A DNA stretch of 64,000 bases from an uncultured Burkholderiales bacterium (GCA_903871545.1 CAIQHG010000023.1:1-64000); one strand, 5' to 3'. Numbered from the stretch's first letter, positions 44,939 through 53,675 are shown. Notes: generated from the sequence alone by a model not told the origin. Made by a program: numbers and translations.

Positions 44939-45631
44939 ATGCTTAAACTGGTACTTATTCGACACGGGGAATCGACTTGGAATCTTGAAAACCGGTTCAC
45001 CGGGTGGGCGGATGTGGGGCTGACCGAAAAAGGAGCTACTCAGGCAACTGCTGCGGGCAATCTTCTTCGGGCCCAGGCCTATGAGTTCGACATCGCCTAC
45101 ACGAGCGTGCTCACTAGGGCCATTCACACATTATGGAAAGTGTTAGACGGCTTAGAGCGCCCGTGGCTACCGGCTGTGAATACGTGGCGCTTGAACGAAC
45201 GTCATTACGGAGGGCTTCAAGGACTGAACAAAGCACAGACCGCACAAAAGTACGGCGATCAACAAGTTCTTGAATGGAGAAGAAGTTACGATATCCCGCC
45301 CCCGCCCATGTCAAGTGAGAGCGCACAGATTGAGAGATCAGACCCTCGGTACAGCCGTCTAAAGTCCCATGAGTTTCCTTTAACCGAGTGCTTAAAAGAT
45401 ACAGTTGCAAGAGTGTTGCCTCTTTGGAACGACTCGGTTGCTCCCGCACTAAAAGCGGGCAAAAAACCGATGATTGTCGCCCACGGCAACTCCATCCGAG
45501 CCTTGATTAAATACCTTGACGACGTATCGGAGACGGATATTGTGGGCTTAAATATCCCCAACGGGATACCTCTCGTTTATGAACTGACTGAGGAGCTAAA
45601 GCCCATCAGACACTATTTCTTAGAGTCTTAA
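44939..45631 (+). CDS. gpmA: 2,3-bisphosphoglycerate-dependent phosphoglycerate mutase
   Basis: Glycolytic enzyme interconverting 3- and 2-phosphoglycerate; 230 residues. The phosphohistidine loop [12 protein letters not shown] (His9), [15 protein letters not shown], the [12 protein letters not shown] region and the second His in [10 protein letters not shown] are all present. The ATG at 44939 has no clear Shine-Dalgarno sequence but the N-terminus aligns exactly. Divergent from rhodanese-grxC-secB-gpsA across 125 bp. Confidence 0.96.
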   Translation: MLKLVLIRHGESTWNLENRFTGWADVGLTEKGATQATAAGNLLRAQAYEFDIAYTSVLTRAIHTLWKVLDGLERPWLPAVNTWRLNERHYGGLQGLNKAQTAQKYGDQQVLEWRRSYDIPPPPMSSESAQIERSDPRYSRLKSHEFPLTECLKDTVARVLPLWNDSVAPALKAGKKPMIVAHGNSIRALIKYLDDVSETDIVGLNIPNGIPLVYELTEELKPIRHYFLES

Positions 45632-45658
45632 GCGTCTCTCAAGTTTTACTGATCGGAT

Positions 45659-45675
45659 CTTTTTGAGTCAAAAAG
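45659..45675. repeat. 17-bp palindrome between gpmA and ctpA
   Basis: Arms CTTTTTGA and TCAAAAAG flank a single G. With no loop it would not fold as an RNA hairpin, so a protein-binding site is more natural than a terminator. It lies 28 bp after gpmA and 130 bp before ctpA. Confidence 0.4.
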
Positions 45676-45804
45676 CTCAAAATTTGCAGTATTTACAGGT
45701 TTTTAAATGTACTCCAGTCCCCTTGATCTGCGATGGGTTATGGGGCTGGGTTAAAATGGTGAGGTAGAAATTCTTTCTATGCGGGCACATCTCACAGAGG
45801 CATC

Positions 45805-47250
45805 ATGCGTCAAAAAATCAAAACACTGGGCTGGATAAGCGTTGGTATCGTTGCAGGAGCACTCACAACATTCTCCTTGCAGACCGTTGCTCGAGGCAAC
45901 CTAGCACCTTTGCCGCTAGAAGAGTTGCAACAACTGGCTGCAGTATTTAGCATGATCAAGTCTGATTATGTTGAGCCGGTTGATGAGAAGAAATTGATCA
46001 CCGATGCCATCTCAGGTATGGTCTCAAGCTTAGACCCGCATTCTCAGTATTTTGATAAAAAAAGCTACAAAGAATTTAGAGAAGGCACCACTGGTAAGTT
46101 CGTGGGTGTAGGTATTGAGATCACTATGGAGGACGGCTTGGTCAAGGTTGTCTCCCCCATCGAGGGCTCGCCCGCGGACCGCGCGGGCATGAAAACCAAT
46201 GACCTGATCACAAAAATTGATGATACCGCTGTTAAAGGTTTAACTCTTAACGAGGCTGTCTCACGCATGAGGGGAGAGCCAAAGACAAAAGTTGTTTTAA
46301 ACATCTTTAGGAAAGAGGAAAGCCGCACTTTCCCGGTTACGATTATTCGTGAAGAAATTAAAACCATCAGCGTCAAAGCCAAAGAAGTTGAACCCGGCTA
46401 CGTCTGGGTAAGGCTCAGCCAATTCCAAGAGCGGACGGTCGACGATTTCTCCCAAAAATTAATTGCTATCTATAAAGAGGACCCAAATTTGAAGGGAGTT
46501 GTTCTGGATTTAAGGAATGATCCGGGCGGTTTGTTGGATGCGGCTGTCGCAATCTCAACAGCTTTTTTGCCTGATAACGTAACAGTTGTCTCCACCAACG
46601 GCCAAATGGCTGACAGCAAATTCACATTCAAAGCCTCACCTGAGTTTTATCAACGCAGATCAAACGACGACCCTATATCGCGTTTAAGTGACGCAACCCA
46701 CGGTGCATTCAAGAAATTGAAAATGATTGTGCTAGTCAACGAAGGTTCAGCGTCAGCCAGCGAGATCGTTGCAGGCGCACTCCAAGACCATAAGCGTGCA
46801 ACGATTATGGGGAGTCAAACCTTTGGCAAAGGCTCAGTTCAAACTGTTCGCCCCCTCGGCCCTGATACCGCACTGAAAATTACCACTGCAAGGTATTACA
46901 CCCCTAGTGGACGCTCTATTCAGGCCAAGGGCATCGTCCCTGATGTGCTGTTAGACGAGACACTAGAGGGCAGTCCTTTTGCGGTTTTGCGCACCCGTGA
47001 AGCGGATTTGGATAAACACCTCAACAGTGGTCAAGGCTCTGAGATCAAAGATCCTGAGCGTGAAAAAGCCAAAGAACTAGCCATACAAAAGCTTGAAGAG
47101 GAGTCTAAGAAACCCGTTGCTGAAAGACGTCCACCTGAGTTTGGCTCAGCTCAAGACTTCCAACTTCAGCAAGCCCTCAACCGACTCAAAGGTCTCACTG
47201 TTGTGGTCAGTAAAACTCTGGTTGAGCGCCCAGCCGAGAAAAAGGAGTAA
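45805..47250 (+). CDS. ctpA: Carboxyl-terminal processing protease (S41A, CtpA/Prc-like)
   Basis: Periplasmic serine protease of 481 residues with an N-terminal signal/anchor (about 7-27), a PDZ domain at about 98-172 (FVGVGIEITMEDG...) and the catalytic dyad Ser317 (NEGSASASE) and Lys342 (TFGKGSVQT). The LDLRNDPGGLLD strand is typical. The C-terminal tail is charged (EEESKKPVAERRPPEFG). It trims or degrades envelope proteins. The moeB-like gene begins 6 bp downstream. Confidence 0.95.
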   Translation: MRQKIKTLGWISVGIVAGALTTFSLQTVARGNLAPLPLEELQQLAAVFSMIKSDYVEPVDEKKLITDAISGMVSSLDPHSQYFDKKSYKEFREGTTGKFVGVGIEITMEDGLVKVVSPIEGSPADRAGMKTNDLITKIDDTAVKGLTLNEAVSRMRGEPKTKVVLNIFRKEESRTFPVTIIREEIKTISVKAKEVEPGYVWVRLSQFQERTVDDFSQKLIAIYKEDPNLKGVVLDLRNDPGGLLDAAVAISTAFLPDNVTVVSTNGQMADSKFTFKASPEFYQRRSNDDPISRLSDATHGAFKKLKMIVLVNEGSASASEIVAGALQDHKRATIMGSQTFGKGSVQTVRPLGPDTALKITTARYYTPSGRSIQAKGIVPDVLLDETLEGSPFAVLRTREADLDKHLNSGQGSEIKDPEREKAKELAIQKLEEESKKPVAERRPPEFGSAQDFQLQQALNRLKGLTVVVSKTLVERPAEKKE

Positions 47251-47256
47251 TCCGCT

Positions 47257-48024
47257 TTGCACGATGATGAGCTGTTGCGCTATTCGCGTCACATCTTACT
47301 GAGCGAAATCGGCATAGAGGGACAAGAGAAGTTACTTGAGGGTCGTGCACTCGTCATTGGTGCGGGGGGTTTAGGGTGTACAGCTGCAGCCTTTTTGGCC
47401 TCCTCAGGCGTGGGTCACATCTCACTAATAGATGATGATGCTGTTGATCTCACCAATCTTCAAAGACAGATTGCGCACACCACAAGCCGAGTAGGACACT
47501 CTAAAGTAAGCTCGCTTGCCCAGTTCATTGAATCCATCAACTCAAACGTTCGCACTCACCCGTACCCTCACAGATGTACGCCAGAGTTGCTCAGTGAACT
47601 CTTAAGCACAGGCGGGGGCATGCACGTCGTCTTGGACTGCACCGATAACTTTAAAACAAGACACCTAATTAACGCCGTTTGCACAGCCCACAAAACCCCC
47701 CTTGTGAGCGGCTCTGCGCTTAAGATGGATGGGCAACTCACCTGCTTTGACGCGCGTTTGGAGCACTCCCCTTGTTACGCGTGCCTGTTCCCACCAGAGG
47801 ACGTACCTTTAGAGGTCAGTTGCGCAACCATGGGTGTATTTGCGCCCTTGGTTGGAATCATTGGTTCAGCTCAGGGCGCGGAGGCTTTAAAAATCTTAAT
47901 GAGCCTTGGGCAACCCATGATTGGCAGGTTGTCTCTTTTTAACGCAACCCAGTTTAAATGGTCTGAGATTAATTACAAAAAAAATCCAAACTGCTCAGTG
48001 TGCGCTCAAAGAGCTCAGTCTTAG
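47257..48024 (+). CDS. moeB: MoeB/ThiF-family sulfur-carrier adenylyltransferase
   Basis: E1-like enzyme of 255 residues that adenylates the C-terminus of a sulfur-carrier protein such as MoaD or ThiS. The nucleotide loop VIGAGGLGCTAAAFLASSG, DLTNLQRQI, the DCTDNFKTRHLIN stretch and two zinc CxxC pairs (CYACLF and CSVCAQ) are present. The start is TTG at 47257: AAGGAG lies 9 nt upstream and HDDELLRYSRHILL matches the N-terminus of this family. It may act in molybdopterin or thiamine synthesis, but no partner gene is adjacent. Confidence 0.9.
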   Translation: MHDDELLRYSRHILLSEIGIEGQEKLLEGRALVIGAGGLGCTAAAFLASSGVGHISLIDDDAVDLTNLQRQIAHTTSRVGHSKVSSLAQFIESINSNVRTHPYPHRCTPELLSELLSTGGGMHVVLDCTDNFKTRHLINAVCTAHKTPLVSGSALKMDGQLTCFDARLEHSPCYACLFPPEDVPLEVSCATMGVFAPLVGIIGSAQGAEALKILMSLGQPMIGRLSLFNATQFKWSEINYKKNPNCSVCAQRAQS

Positions 48025-48869
48025 CAAGTAAGAATCCATCCCTCTAACTCATCCATTTGCGAGGGCATCCCGTATAGGGGGTCCCCAAGGTGATATTGCC
48101 TCACCCCCCAAGCCGCCTGCACGGCGCACAAAACCGCGTCCAAATTGTCCCCACTTGCGTCCTCCAAGAGCTTTTCGATCATCGATTTAGGGATTTTTAG
48201 CTTTATCCCAAGCGAGTGCTTACCCGCAACAAGAACGTTCAATATCTTCTCTCTCACATGCAGTCTGTCTAAATTTTGTTTGCGTTTATCATCGCTTTTA
48301 TAGCTCTGGTTACCCACAATCTCTTTGGCTAATTTACCAGGATAAGCCTCCAACCCAACTTTTGATGGGTCACCCCTTAGTAGGCCTGGCAAAGACACCT
48401 TTGCGTTGATGAGAACGGGCATTCCTGCGTGCAGCATATACGCCACAGGTGGGTTGATCCACTTCATAGAGGGGCTTGATTTAGCGATCAAGTCCGTTGC
48501 TCTGTGAGCAAATTTAGATCCGACAGCGCGGGAAGCGCAAAATGCTTGAAAGACTTCTCTGATTTGGCTGCGCTCCAAAGAGCAGTAGTATTTCATGCAG
48601 GCGAGCCACGTATTGGGCCAATTAAGATGCTCTACGAGCTCTCGGGGTAGGCCAAACGGAAGGTCAAAGCCGCCCACCCAGGGCTTGGACAAATTGCTTG
48701 AGTCAAGACTTAAAAAATCTTCGAATTTCTCCAGCGAATCTACCGAATGCACCGCACTCACCCTAAGTGCTGAGTCATTTGTGAGGGCGTCGTAGCTTGC
48801 AACTGAAACTGTAATGGGCTTTACTCGTGTGGGTCGACTCGTAAAGTCGCATCCGATGATTGTCGTCAT
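48021..48869 (-). CDS. DUF429 family protein
   Basis: A 282-residue protein that begins TTIIGCDFTSRPTRVKPITV, with GGFDLPFGLPRELVE and a C-terminal EDASGDNLDAVLCAVQAAWG. This is the DUF429 pattern, an RNase H-like fold by family knowledge, with acidic residues at D8, D70 and D255-type positions. No membrane segment. Function unknown. The stop codon overlaps that of moeB by 4 bp in convergent orientation. Confidence 0.8.
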   Translation of the reverse strand: MTTIIGCDFTSRPTRVKPITVSVASYDALTNDSALRVSAVHSVDSLEKFEDFLSLDSSNLSKPWVGGFDLPFGLPRELVEHLNWPNTWLACMKYYCSLERSQIREVFQAFCASRAVGSKFAHRATDLIAKSSPSMKWINPPVAYMLHAGMPVLINAKVSLPGLLRGDPSKVGLEAYPGKLAKEIVGNQSYKSDDKRKQNLDRLHVREKILNVLVAGKHSLGIKLKIPKSMIEKLLEDASGDNLDAVLCAVQAAWGVRQYHLGDPLYGMPSQMDELEGWILTC

Positions 48870-48901
48870 AGATAGCGGTAATTGAGCTACAACAGCGAAA
48901 A

Positions 48902-49603
48902 TTAATTATTCCTTGGTATGAGAGACAAAAACTCTCTGCGCAAAGTGGTGTTATTTAGGAAAGCACCTCGCATGACCGAGTTGATCATCTTGCTGTCCAT
49001 ATCTCTCACCCCTCTCCAAGACATACAAAAATGACTGGCCTCCATGACAATTGCAATGCCGTCAGGTTTCGTTTTGGACTCTATTAAATCTGCAAGTTGG
49101 ATCACCGCCTCCTCTTGGATTTGGGGACGCGCCATCACCCACTCAGTCAAACGAGCGTACTTAGATAAACCGATGACGTTGGTTTTTTTATTGGGCATGA
49201 CTCCGATCCAAATTTTTCCAATAACGGGGCAAAAATGATGACTGCAAGCGCTGCGAACAGCAATGGGTCCCACGATCAAGAGTTCGTTTAAATTCTCTGC
49301 GTTTGGGAAGTCTGTTATCTTGGGGGGAGGCACGTAGCGACCATTGAAGACCTCAGTCAAAAACATTTTGGCAACCCGCCTAGCTGTTTTATCCGTGTTG
49401 TGATCTTGCGCAGTATCAATCACCAAACTGTCCAATACGCCTTGGAATTTACTCTCAACTTCGTCAATCAAGTGCTCTAAGTCGCCTTGATCAAGGAAGT
49501 CTGCGATATTGTCATTGGCATGAAACCTTTTTTTGGCCGCCTGAATTTTTTCGCGTATTTTGACTGAAACAGGTACTCCGGTTAAATCGCTATTTTTACT
49601 CAT
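48902..49603 (-). CDS. folE: GTP cyclohydrolase I (divergent)
   Basis: Enzyme that opens GTP to dihydroneopterin triphosphate; about 233 residues. Zinc and catalytic residues are present: Cys120, His122 and His123 (RSACSHHFCPVIGK) and Cys193 (ASHFCMSWRGVRD). The usual CEHHLLP motif is altered to CSHHFCP, marking a divergent branch. The product could feed folate or another pterin pathway. ATG 49603 with GGAG 4 nt upstream is chosen over the TTG four codons earlier. Confidence 0.9.
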   Translation of the reverse strand: MSKNSDLTGVPVSVKIREKIQAAKKRFHANDNIADFLDQGDLEHLIDEVESKFQGVLDSLVIDTAQDHNTDKTARRVAKMFLTEVFNGRYVPPPKITDFPNAENLNELLIVGPIAVRSACSHHFCPVIGKIWIGVMPNKKTNVIGLSKYARLTEWVMARPQIQEEAVIQLADLIESKTKPDGIAIVMEASHFCMSWRGVRDMDSKMINSVMRGAFLNNTTLRREFLSLIPRNN

Positions 49604-49683
49604 ATAACTCCGCAATGTGTTATGTCAATCTTACCAGTACAAAAAATTCCACAACTTTCCCAAGGCTTATGGGCCTAATTCGT

Positions 49684-50922
49684 TCATAAGGGCTCGCATG
49701 TATAGTGCTGGCCAGATACAAGAATAGCTAACTTCATCAGCCAAAAGGAGACTCTATCCAAAATTCGGTCTCCAAACCCTCGGCAACGGTACACCTCGGG
49801 GTCAACCCTTACACCCCCGTTTAAAATAGCCGTTTTGAGTTGCTCCTTTAATTTTGCATTAAATGTCTTGTCTTTAATCACCAAATTAGCCTCTCTAGCT
49901 AGTAGCAAGCTCAAAGGGTCCAAATTAGAGGAACCGACGGTTGACCAGGCGCTGTCCACGCAAGCCACCTTGGCATGCAAGTATGTCAACTGATACTCGA
50001 CTATTTGAACCCCAGCCTCCAAAAGTTTGCCGTAAATTTGTCTGGCAGCCCTGTAGGGCAAAACAAACTCATAGCGCCCCTGAAGCAGCAAAGTCACACA
50101 GACCCCCCGCTTGGCTGCTTGAATGAGGGATTTAAGCATCCTGTCTTGAGGGAGGAAGAATGCACTGGCTATAAAAATTTCCTTTCCAGCCCGCTCAAAA
50201 GCCTTGAGATAGGAATTGGCAATACTGTTTCGATGCAACAAATTATCACGCACAACGAGCTTACACAGGGCCGATTGGCGTCTACGGCTAAAGGGTTGTG
50301 GCCTAAATGCCTCTCTGATTTTTTGCAGATTTAGCATCAACTCATTTTTGTTTTTCAGGCGTTTGATTGATTCTATTATTTTTGTACCTTTGAGCTTTTG
50401 TGCCCACTCTAATCTTTGCCAGGTGCTTTGCATCTCTTTGAGCAAAGGGTTTACACAGGGGCCACTAATTTGCACGGCAAAGTCCAACCTTGCCTCGGTG
50501 AGGCATTCTCGCGTTTGCGGGTTGTAATGGTCATCCAATATGTTGATTCCCCCGCAAAATCCAATTTCTTGATCTATTACACACAGTTTTCTGTGTAACC
50601 GTCGCCAGCGACTCGGATACCATATTGCACCTGGTCCAACGGGGTCAAAGACTGCGAGGTGCACGCCAGCCGATTTCCATCTTTCAAGCCACTCAACAGG
50701 CACACTAGGAGTGCCCACACCGTCAACGATCAAATAAACGCAAACCCCCCGCCAAGCGGCACTCTCTAACGCTTGTGCAACAGATAGGGACTCTGCGTGA
50801 AAATCAAATATGTAAGTCTCAAGCCTTACCTCCATCCTTGCCCCGTCTAAAGCCCTGATTAAGGCAGGGAAAAAATCCCGAGAGCCTCTCAATAAATGTA
50901 GGTGAGGAGCCCTCTCAGTCAT
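49684..50922 (-). CDS. clsB: Cardiolipin synthase B-like phospholipase D-family enzyme
   Basis: A 412-residue protein with two HKD motifs: His110-Lys112-Asp117 (HRKLCVIDQEIGFCGG) and His316-Lys318-Asp323 (LHAKVACVDSAWSTVGSSNLD). No N-terminal membrane helix, as in ClsB. It makes cardiolipin from phosphatidylglycerol and a second phospholipid. The upstream gene overlaps its start by 4 bp, the same arrangement as ybhP-clsB in E. coli. Confidence 0.9.
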   Translation of the reverse strand: MTERAPHLHLLRGSRDFFPALIRALDGARMEVRLETYIFDFHAESLSVAQALESAAWRGVCVYLIVDGVGTPSVPVEWLERWKSAGVHLAVFDPVGPGAIWYPSRWRRLHRKLCVIDQEIGFCGGINILDDHYNPQTRECLTEARLDFAVQISGPCVNPLLKEMQSTWQRLEWAQKLKGTKIIESIKRLKNKNELMLNLQKIREAFRPQPFSRRRQSALCKLVVRDNLLHRNSIANSYLKAFERAGKEIFIASAFFLPQDRMLKSLIQAAKRGVCVTLLLQGRYEFVLPYRAARQIYGKLLEAGVQIVEYQLTYLHAKVACVDSAWSTVGSSNLDPLSLLLAREANLVIKDKTFNAKLKEQLKTAILNGGVRVDPEVYRCRGFGDRILDRVSFWLMKLAILVSGQHYTCEPL

Positions 50923-51752
50923 GATTTGGGAAAGAGACTTAGCTCATCTTTTTTGAACTCTACAACCAAGGGCAAATGATCTGATAATCGTCTCCACTGT
51001 CCTCCACTGGGCACGTACGCAACAGAGGATTTAATGCCCCTTGAATACACGTAGTCCAGCTTTAATAAGGGAAGGTTTGAGGGAAAGGTAAGTAAACGTC
51101 GGTTGACAGGCATGCTTTTAAAGTGCTTGTTTTCTTTTAATCCCGCATCCATCAATGTCAAACCAGCACGTTGCATGAAAGGAATTAAAGCGTTCCCCCA
51201 ATCATTAAAGTCTCCCGCAATAAGTATCGGTGCCTTTGGATTGATTTTATTTTTAATATAGTCCATCAAGCTCATGATCTGTCTTTTTCTGCTGCCCGCT
51301 AACAAACCTAAATGCAGCACGATGACGTGGACTAAAACCTGGTTGATGTTGATGAGGGCGTGCAACAAGCCGCGTTGCTCGAAAGCGTGGTCGGATAAAT
51401 CCTTATAAAAATGCTCTACGATCGGCCACTTAGAGAGCAGTGCGTTGCCGTGTTCGCCGTGTTTCGTAATGGCGTTGGTTTTGTATACCGATTCGTACCC
51501 GGGCGGAGCCAAGTACTCAGACTGACAGGCGTTTGGCCAGTTTTTGAAATTCTTAGCGTGCTTTGTATTAAATCCTCGGACTTCTTGCAAGCAAATGATA
51601 TCGGCATTTAAACACTCGATTGCGGCCTTTAGGTTGTGAATTTCAAGCCTCTTAAGGGGACCCAACCCCTGCACTCCTTTGTGGATGTTATAGGTAACGA
51701 TCCTAAGATCAGTGCTTAACAATGTGGGTACTGGGGCTAATTCAGAAGTCAT
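50919..51752 (-). CDS. Endonuclease/exonuclease/phosphatase-family protein (YbhP-like)
   Basis: A 277-residue EEP-fold protein. Catalytic stretches are TYNIHKGVQG, IICLQEVRG, VLHLGLLAGSRKRQ, LIAGDFNDWG and the terminal RLSDHLPLVVEF. The family includes DNases, lipid phosphatases and sphingomyelinases; linkage to clsB, as with E. coli ybhP, suggests a phospholipid-related role (inference). No signal peptide is apparent. It overlaps clsB by 4 bp. Confidence 0.88.
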   Translation of the reverse strand: MTSELAPVPTLLSTDLRIVTYNIHKGVQGLGPLKRLEIHNLKAAIECLNADIICLQEVRGFNTKHAKNFKNWPNACQSEYLAPPGYESVYKTNAITKHGEHGNALLSKWPIVEHFYKDLSDHAFEQRGLLHALININQVLVHVIVLHLGLLAGSRKRQIMSLMDYIKNKINPKAPILIAGDFNDWGNALIPFMQRAGLTLMDAGLKENKHFKSMPVNRRLLTFPSNLPLLKLDYVYSRGIKSSVAYVPSGGQWRRLSDHLPLVVEFKKDELSLFPKS

Positions 51753-51922
51753 TCAGGCATATTAACAGTTAGTGAGTAGACCAAACGACTCGCCCGCGCT
51801 CATATAAAACAATCATTTGCAATTAATCAAGTATTCTTATTCTCTTTTGCACCCGTTAATTCCCCAAAGAGTAAGATCCAGCTTTTCACCTAACCAACAC
51901 ATTCATACCTAATATTTAAATC

Positions 51923-52549
51923 ATGCAAGGTTTCAGCAGCGCTTTTTCTTGGGTTAAGACTCTCTCCCTTTATCTATCTCTTTGTACAGCCTCATCCCTG
52001 TTCTTTGCTACTCGCTCTAACGCAGCTAATTGGTTGTCCATTGAGGACGCAAGCTTTATCAACTCACCCAACGAATTTTGGATTCATGCAAGCACCCGAA
52101 CTTTTAATTTGTATAAGCAACAACCCGCTCAAAAGTGTTCTGAACTTATTTATCAAAGTATGCTTGAGGACAGCTCACGCCCCCTTGTTCTTAAGCATTA
52201 CCATACAAATTCTGTAGAGTACTTTGGTCAAAATTTTTTTGGAACTAAAGCGGCGTGGAGTAATTTTCATCCAACGTCCTTAGGACTCGACTCCAATACA
52301 GTGTTATCAAACGTTGATGTAAATCTTCCTTTATCAAGATTTCGGGTGAACGTAGATTTGGTTGAAAGCTTTGAGAAATTGAGTAAGAACATTTCCTATG
52401 AAAAGTTTGACGCCAGGTTTGGTTATTTCACCTTGATCGCCAAAGAGCACGTGCCCCCCTCCAGCACTCCCACCCCATGGGAGGCCGTTTTAAGAAGAAA
52501 TCTCGGTGGTTCTTCTCTTAAATGCACCGCACAACTGAGCGTTCAATAG
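51923..52549 (+). CDS. Hypothetical exported protein
   Basis: A 208-residue protein I do not recognise. It has a signal peptide: a hydrophobic segment at about 11-30 (TLSLYLSLCTASSLFFA) and a cleavage site near RSNA-AN (about 35). The mature part has two cysteines (about 73 and 203), aromatic residues and several short beta-type stretches, such as VNLPLSRFRVNVDLVESF and FGYFTLIAKEHV. A surface-acid or CNP1-like fold is possible but not shown. ATG at 51923 has no clear ribosome-binding site. It lies 250 bp upstream of two Crp/Fnr-type regulators on the same strand. Confidence 0.6.
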   Translation: MQGFSSAFSWVKTLSLYLSLCTASSLFFATRSNAANWLSIEDASFINSPNEFWIHASTRTFNLYKQQPAQKCSELIYQSMLEDSSRPLVLKHYHTNSVEYFGQNFFGTKAAWSNFHPTSLGLDSNTVLSNVDVNLPLSRFRVNVDLVESFEKLSKNISYEKFDARFGYFTLIAKEHVPPSSTPTPWEAVLRRNLGGSSLKCTAQLSVQ

Positions 52550-52694
52550 GATTAAGTGATCTCTTCAATTAAAAATTAAAACTCACCCCTTGTTTGGATG
52601 TTTTTTTCTTTAACGCAACATTTCATATTTATAGCACTCCCTTTATTTGACATAACAAACAGAGTAAACCCTTGACCAAACATAAATTTTTTAT

Positions 52695-52720
52695 CTTTAT
52701 GTGCGTTACCCAACATAAAG
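52695..52720. promoter_or_regulatory. Inverted repeat upstream of first Crp/Fnr gene
   Basis: Arms CTTTATGT (52695-52702) and ACATAAAG (52713-52720) are perfect complements with a 10-bp spacer, centred about 90 bp before the likely start codon. The left arm and spacer recur before the second regulator (53632-53650), so the element is conserved between the two copies. An operator is likely. Confidence 0.55.
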
Positions 52721-52742
52721 AATTCACCTTGTTAAGCTATAT

Positions 52743-52756
52743 TTGATAAATATTAT
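52743..52756. promoter_or_regulatory. Degenerate FNR/Crp-type half-site and -10 element
   Basis: TTGAT-AAAT-ATTAT has one exact FNR half-site and a partial second half. A perfect -10 hexamer TATAAT lies downstream at 52770-52775, so the site overlaps the expected -35 region. It occupies the same relative position as the exact palindrome before the second regulator. Confidence 0.4.
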
Positions 52757-52797
52757 GAAAACAATATATTATAATAATATAACTATAAAAGGCGTAT

Positions 52798-53502
52798 CTG
52801 ATAAACTTAACAATCAAAGAACAAAATAGCATATTTAAATCTCTTCCGCCTGACGTTTGGGAAAGAGTTTCTAAGAATATCGAACCGGTCAATATGACCC
52901 TTGGACTTATCCTAACTCGATCGGGTGACACACAAACTCACCTTTACTTTCCCACAACAGCCATTGTTGCTGTGCTCTATGAATTAGAGGACGGCACTTC
53001 AGCTACCATGGCTTTAGTAGGCAAAGAAGGCTGCGCTGGGGTTGCTATATTCATGGGAGGGCATAGTACCATTTCAACCCATGTTGTTCAAATTGCTGGG
53101 GTTGGTTACCGAATTAAGGCTAATTTAATACAAGAGTCGTTTGCAAGGGCAGGCCCTCTCATGATTTCGTTGCTTAGGTATACCCAATCATTTATTGCTC
53201 AAGTGACGCAAACCGCCGTGTGCAACCGTCACCATACCATCAAGCAACAATTTTGTAGATTCTTACTAACCCTATTTGATAGACTGCCCGGCAATGAATT
53301 CAATGTGACGCATGAGCTCATTGCTCAGTCTCTGGGCGTAAGAAGGGAGGGTATAACTGAAGTTGCAGGTGCTCTTCAAAAAACAGGGCTTATCAAATAC
53401 GCTCGAGGGCACATTCAACTAATCGACCCAGAAGGATTAGAAAAGCAGTCCTGTGAATGCTACAGAGTTGTCAAAAAGGAGTACGCGAGACTGTTGGGTT
53501 AA
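52798..53502 (+). CDS. Crp/Fnr-type transcriptional regulator, copy 1 (probable CTG start)
   Basis: A 234-residue regulator with an N-terminal cyclic-nucleotide-binding-like beta-barrel (about 10-140) and a C-terminal helix-turn-helix (about 165-205; AQSLGVRREGITEVAG) ending EKQSCECYRVVKKEY. It lacks the N-terminal cysteines of true FNR. The first ATG (52894) would remove 32 residues. In frame upstream, KEQNSIFKSLPPDVWERVSK aligns with copy 2, back to a CTG at 52798 that matches copy 2's GTG start and is preceded by AAAAGG at a 5-base spacing. No ATG, GTG or TTG lies between that CTG and the preceding stop. Ligand unknown. Confidence 0.8.
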   Translation: MINLTIKEQNSIFKSLPPDVWERVSKNIEPVNMTLGLILTRSGDTQTHLYFPTTAIVAVLYELEDGTSATMALVGKEGCAGVAIFMGGHSTISTHVVQIAGVGYRIKANLIQESFARAGPLMISLLRYTQSFIAQVTQTAVCNRHHTIKQQFCRFLLTLFDRLPGNEFNVTHELIAQSLGVRREGITEVAGALQKTGLIKYARGHIQLIDPEGLEKQSCECYRVVKKEYARLLG

Positions 53503-53541
53503 TCTAATAAGTGTGTATTAAAGATAAATCTATCAAAAAAA

Positions 53542-53570
53542 GGGTCGCTTGAATCGTAACTCAAGCACCC
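53542..53570 (-). terminator. Minus-oriented intrinsic terminator between the two Crp/Fnr genes
   Basis: Stem GGGT/ACCC plus GCTTGA/TCAAGC (one bulged C, 8-base loop) is preceded on the plus strand by A7 (53535-53541). Read on the minus strand, this is a stem followed by seven U, a good terminator shape. On the plus strand no U-run follows. No minus-strand gene is annotated nearby, so it points to an unrecognised leftward transcript; it may also serve as a 3' hairpin for copy 1 mRNA. Confidence 0.55.
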
Positions 53571-53631
53571 AAGATTACGCGACTAAATGCTCCAGAGCGA
53601 AGAGAGCTAAAAACGCTTTATTTACATCTAC

Positions 53632-53650
53632 TTATGTGCGGTATCCAACA
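53632..53650. promoter_or_regulatory. Conserved upstream element of second Crp/Fnr gene
   Basis: TTATGTGCGGTATCCAACA differs at two positions from the 19 bases at 52697-52715 before copy 1. The right arm of the inverted repeat is not kept here. It lies 44 bp before the FNR-type palindrome, against 46 bp in copy 1, so the two regulatory regions are homologous. Confidence 0.5.
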
Positions 53651-53675
53651 ACAAAAAATTAAATTTTAATTATGA

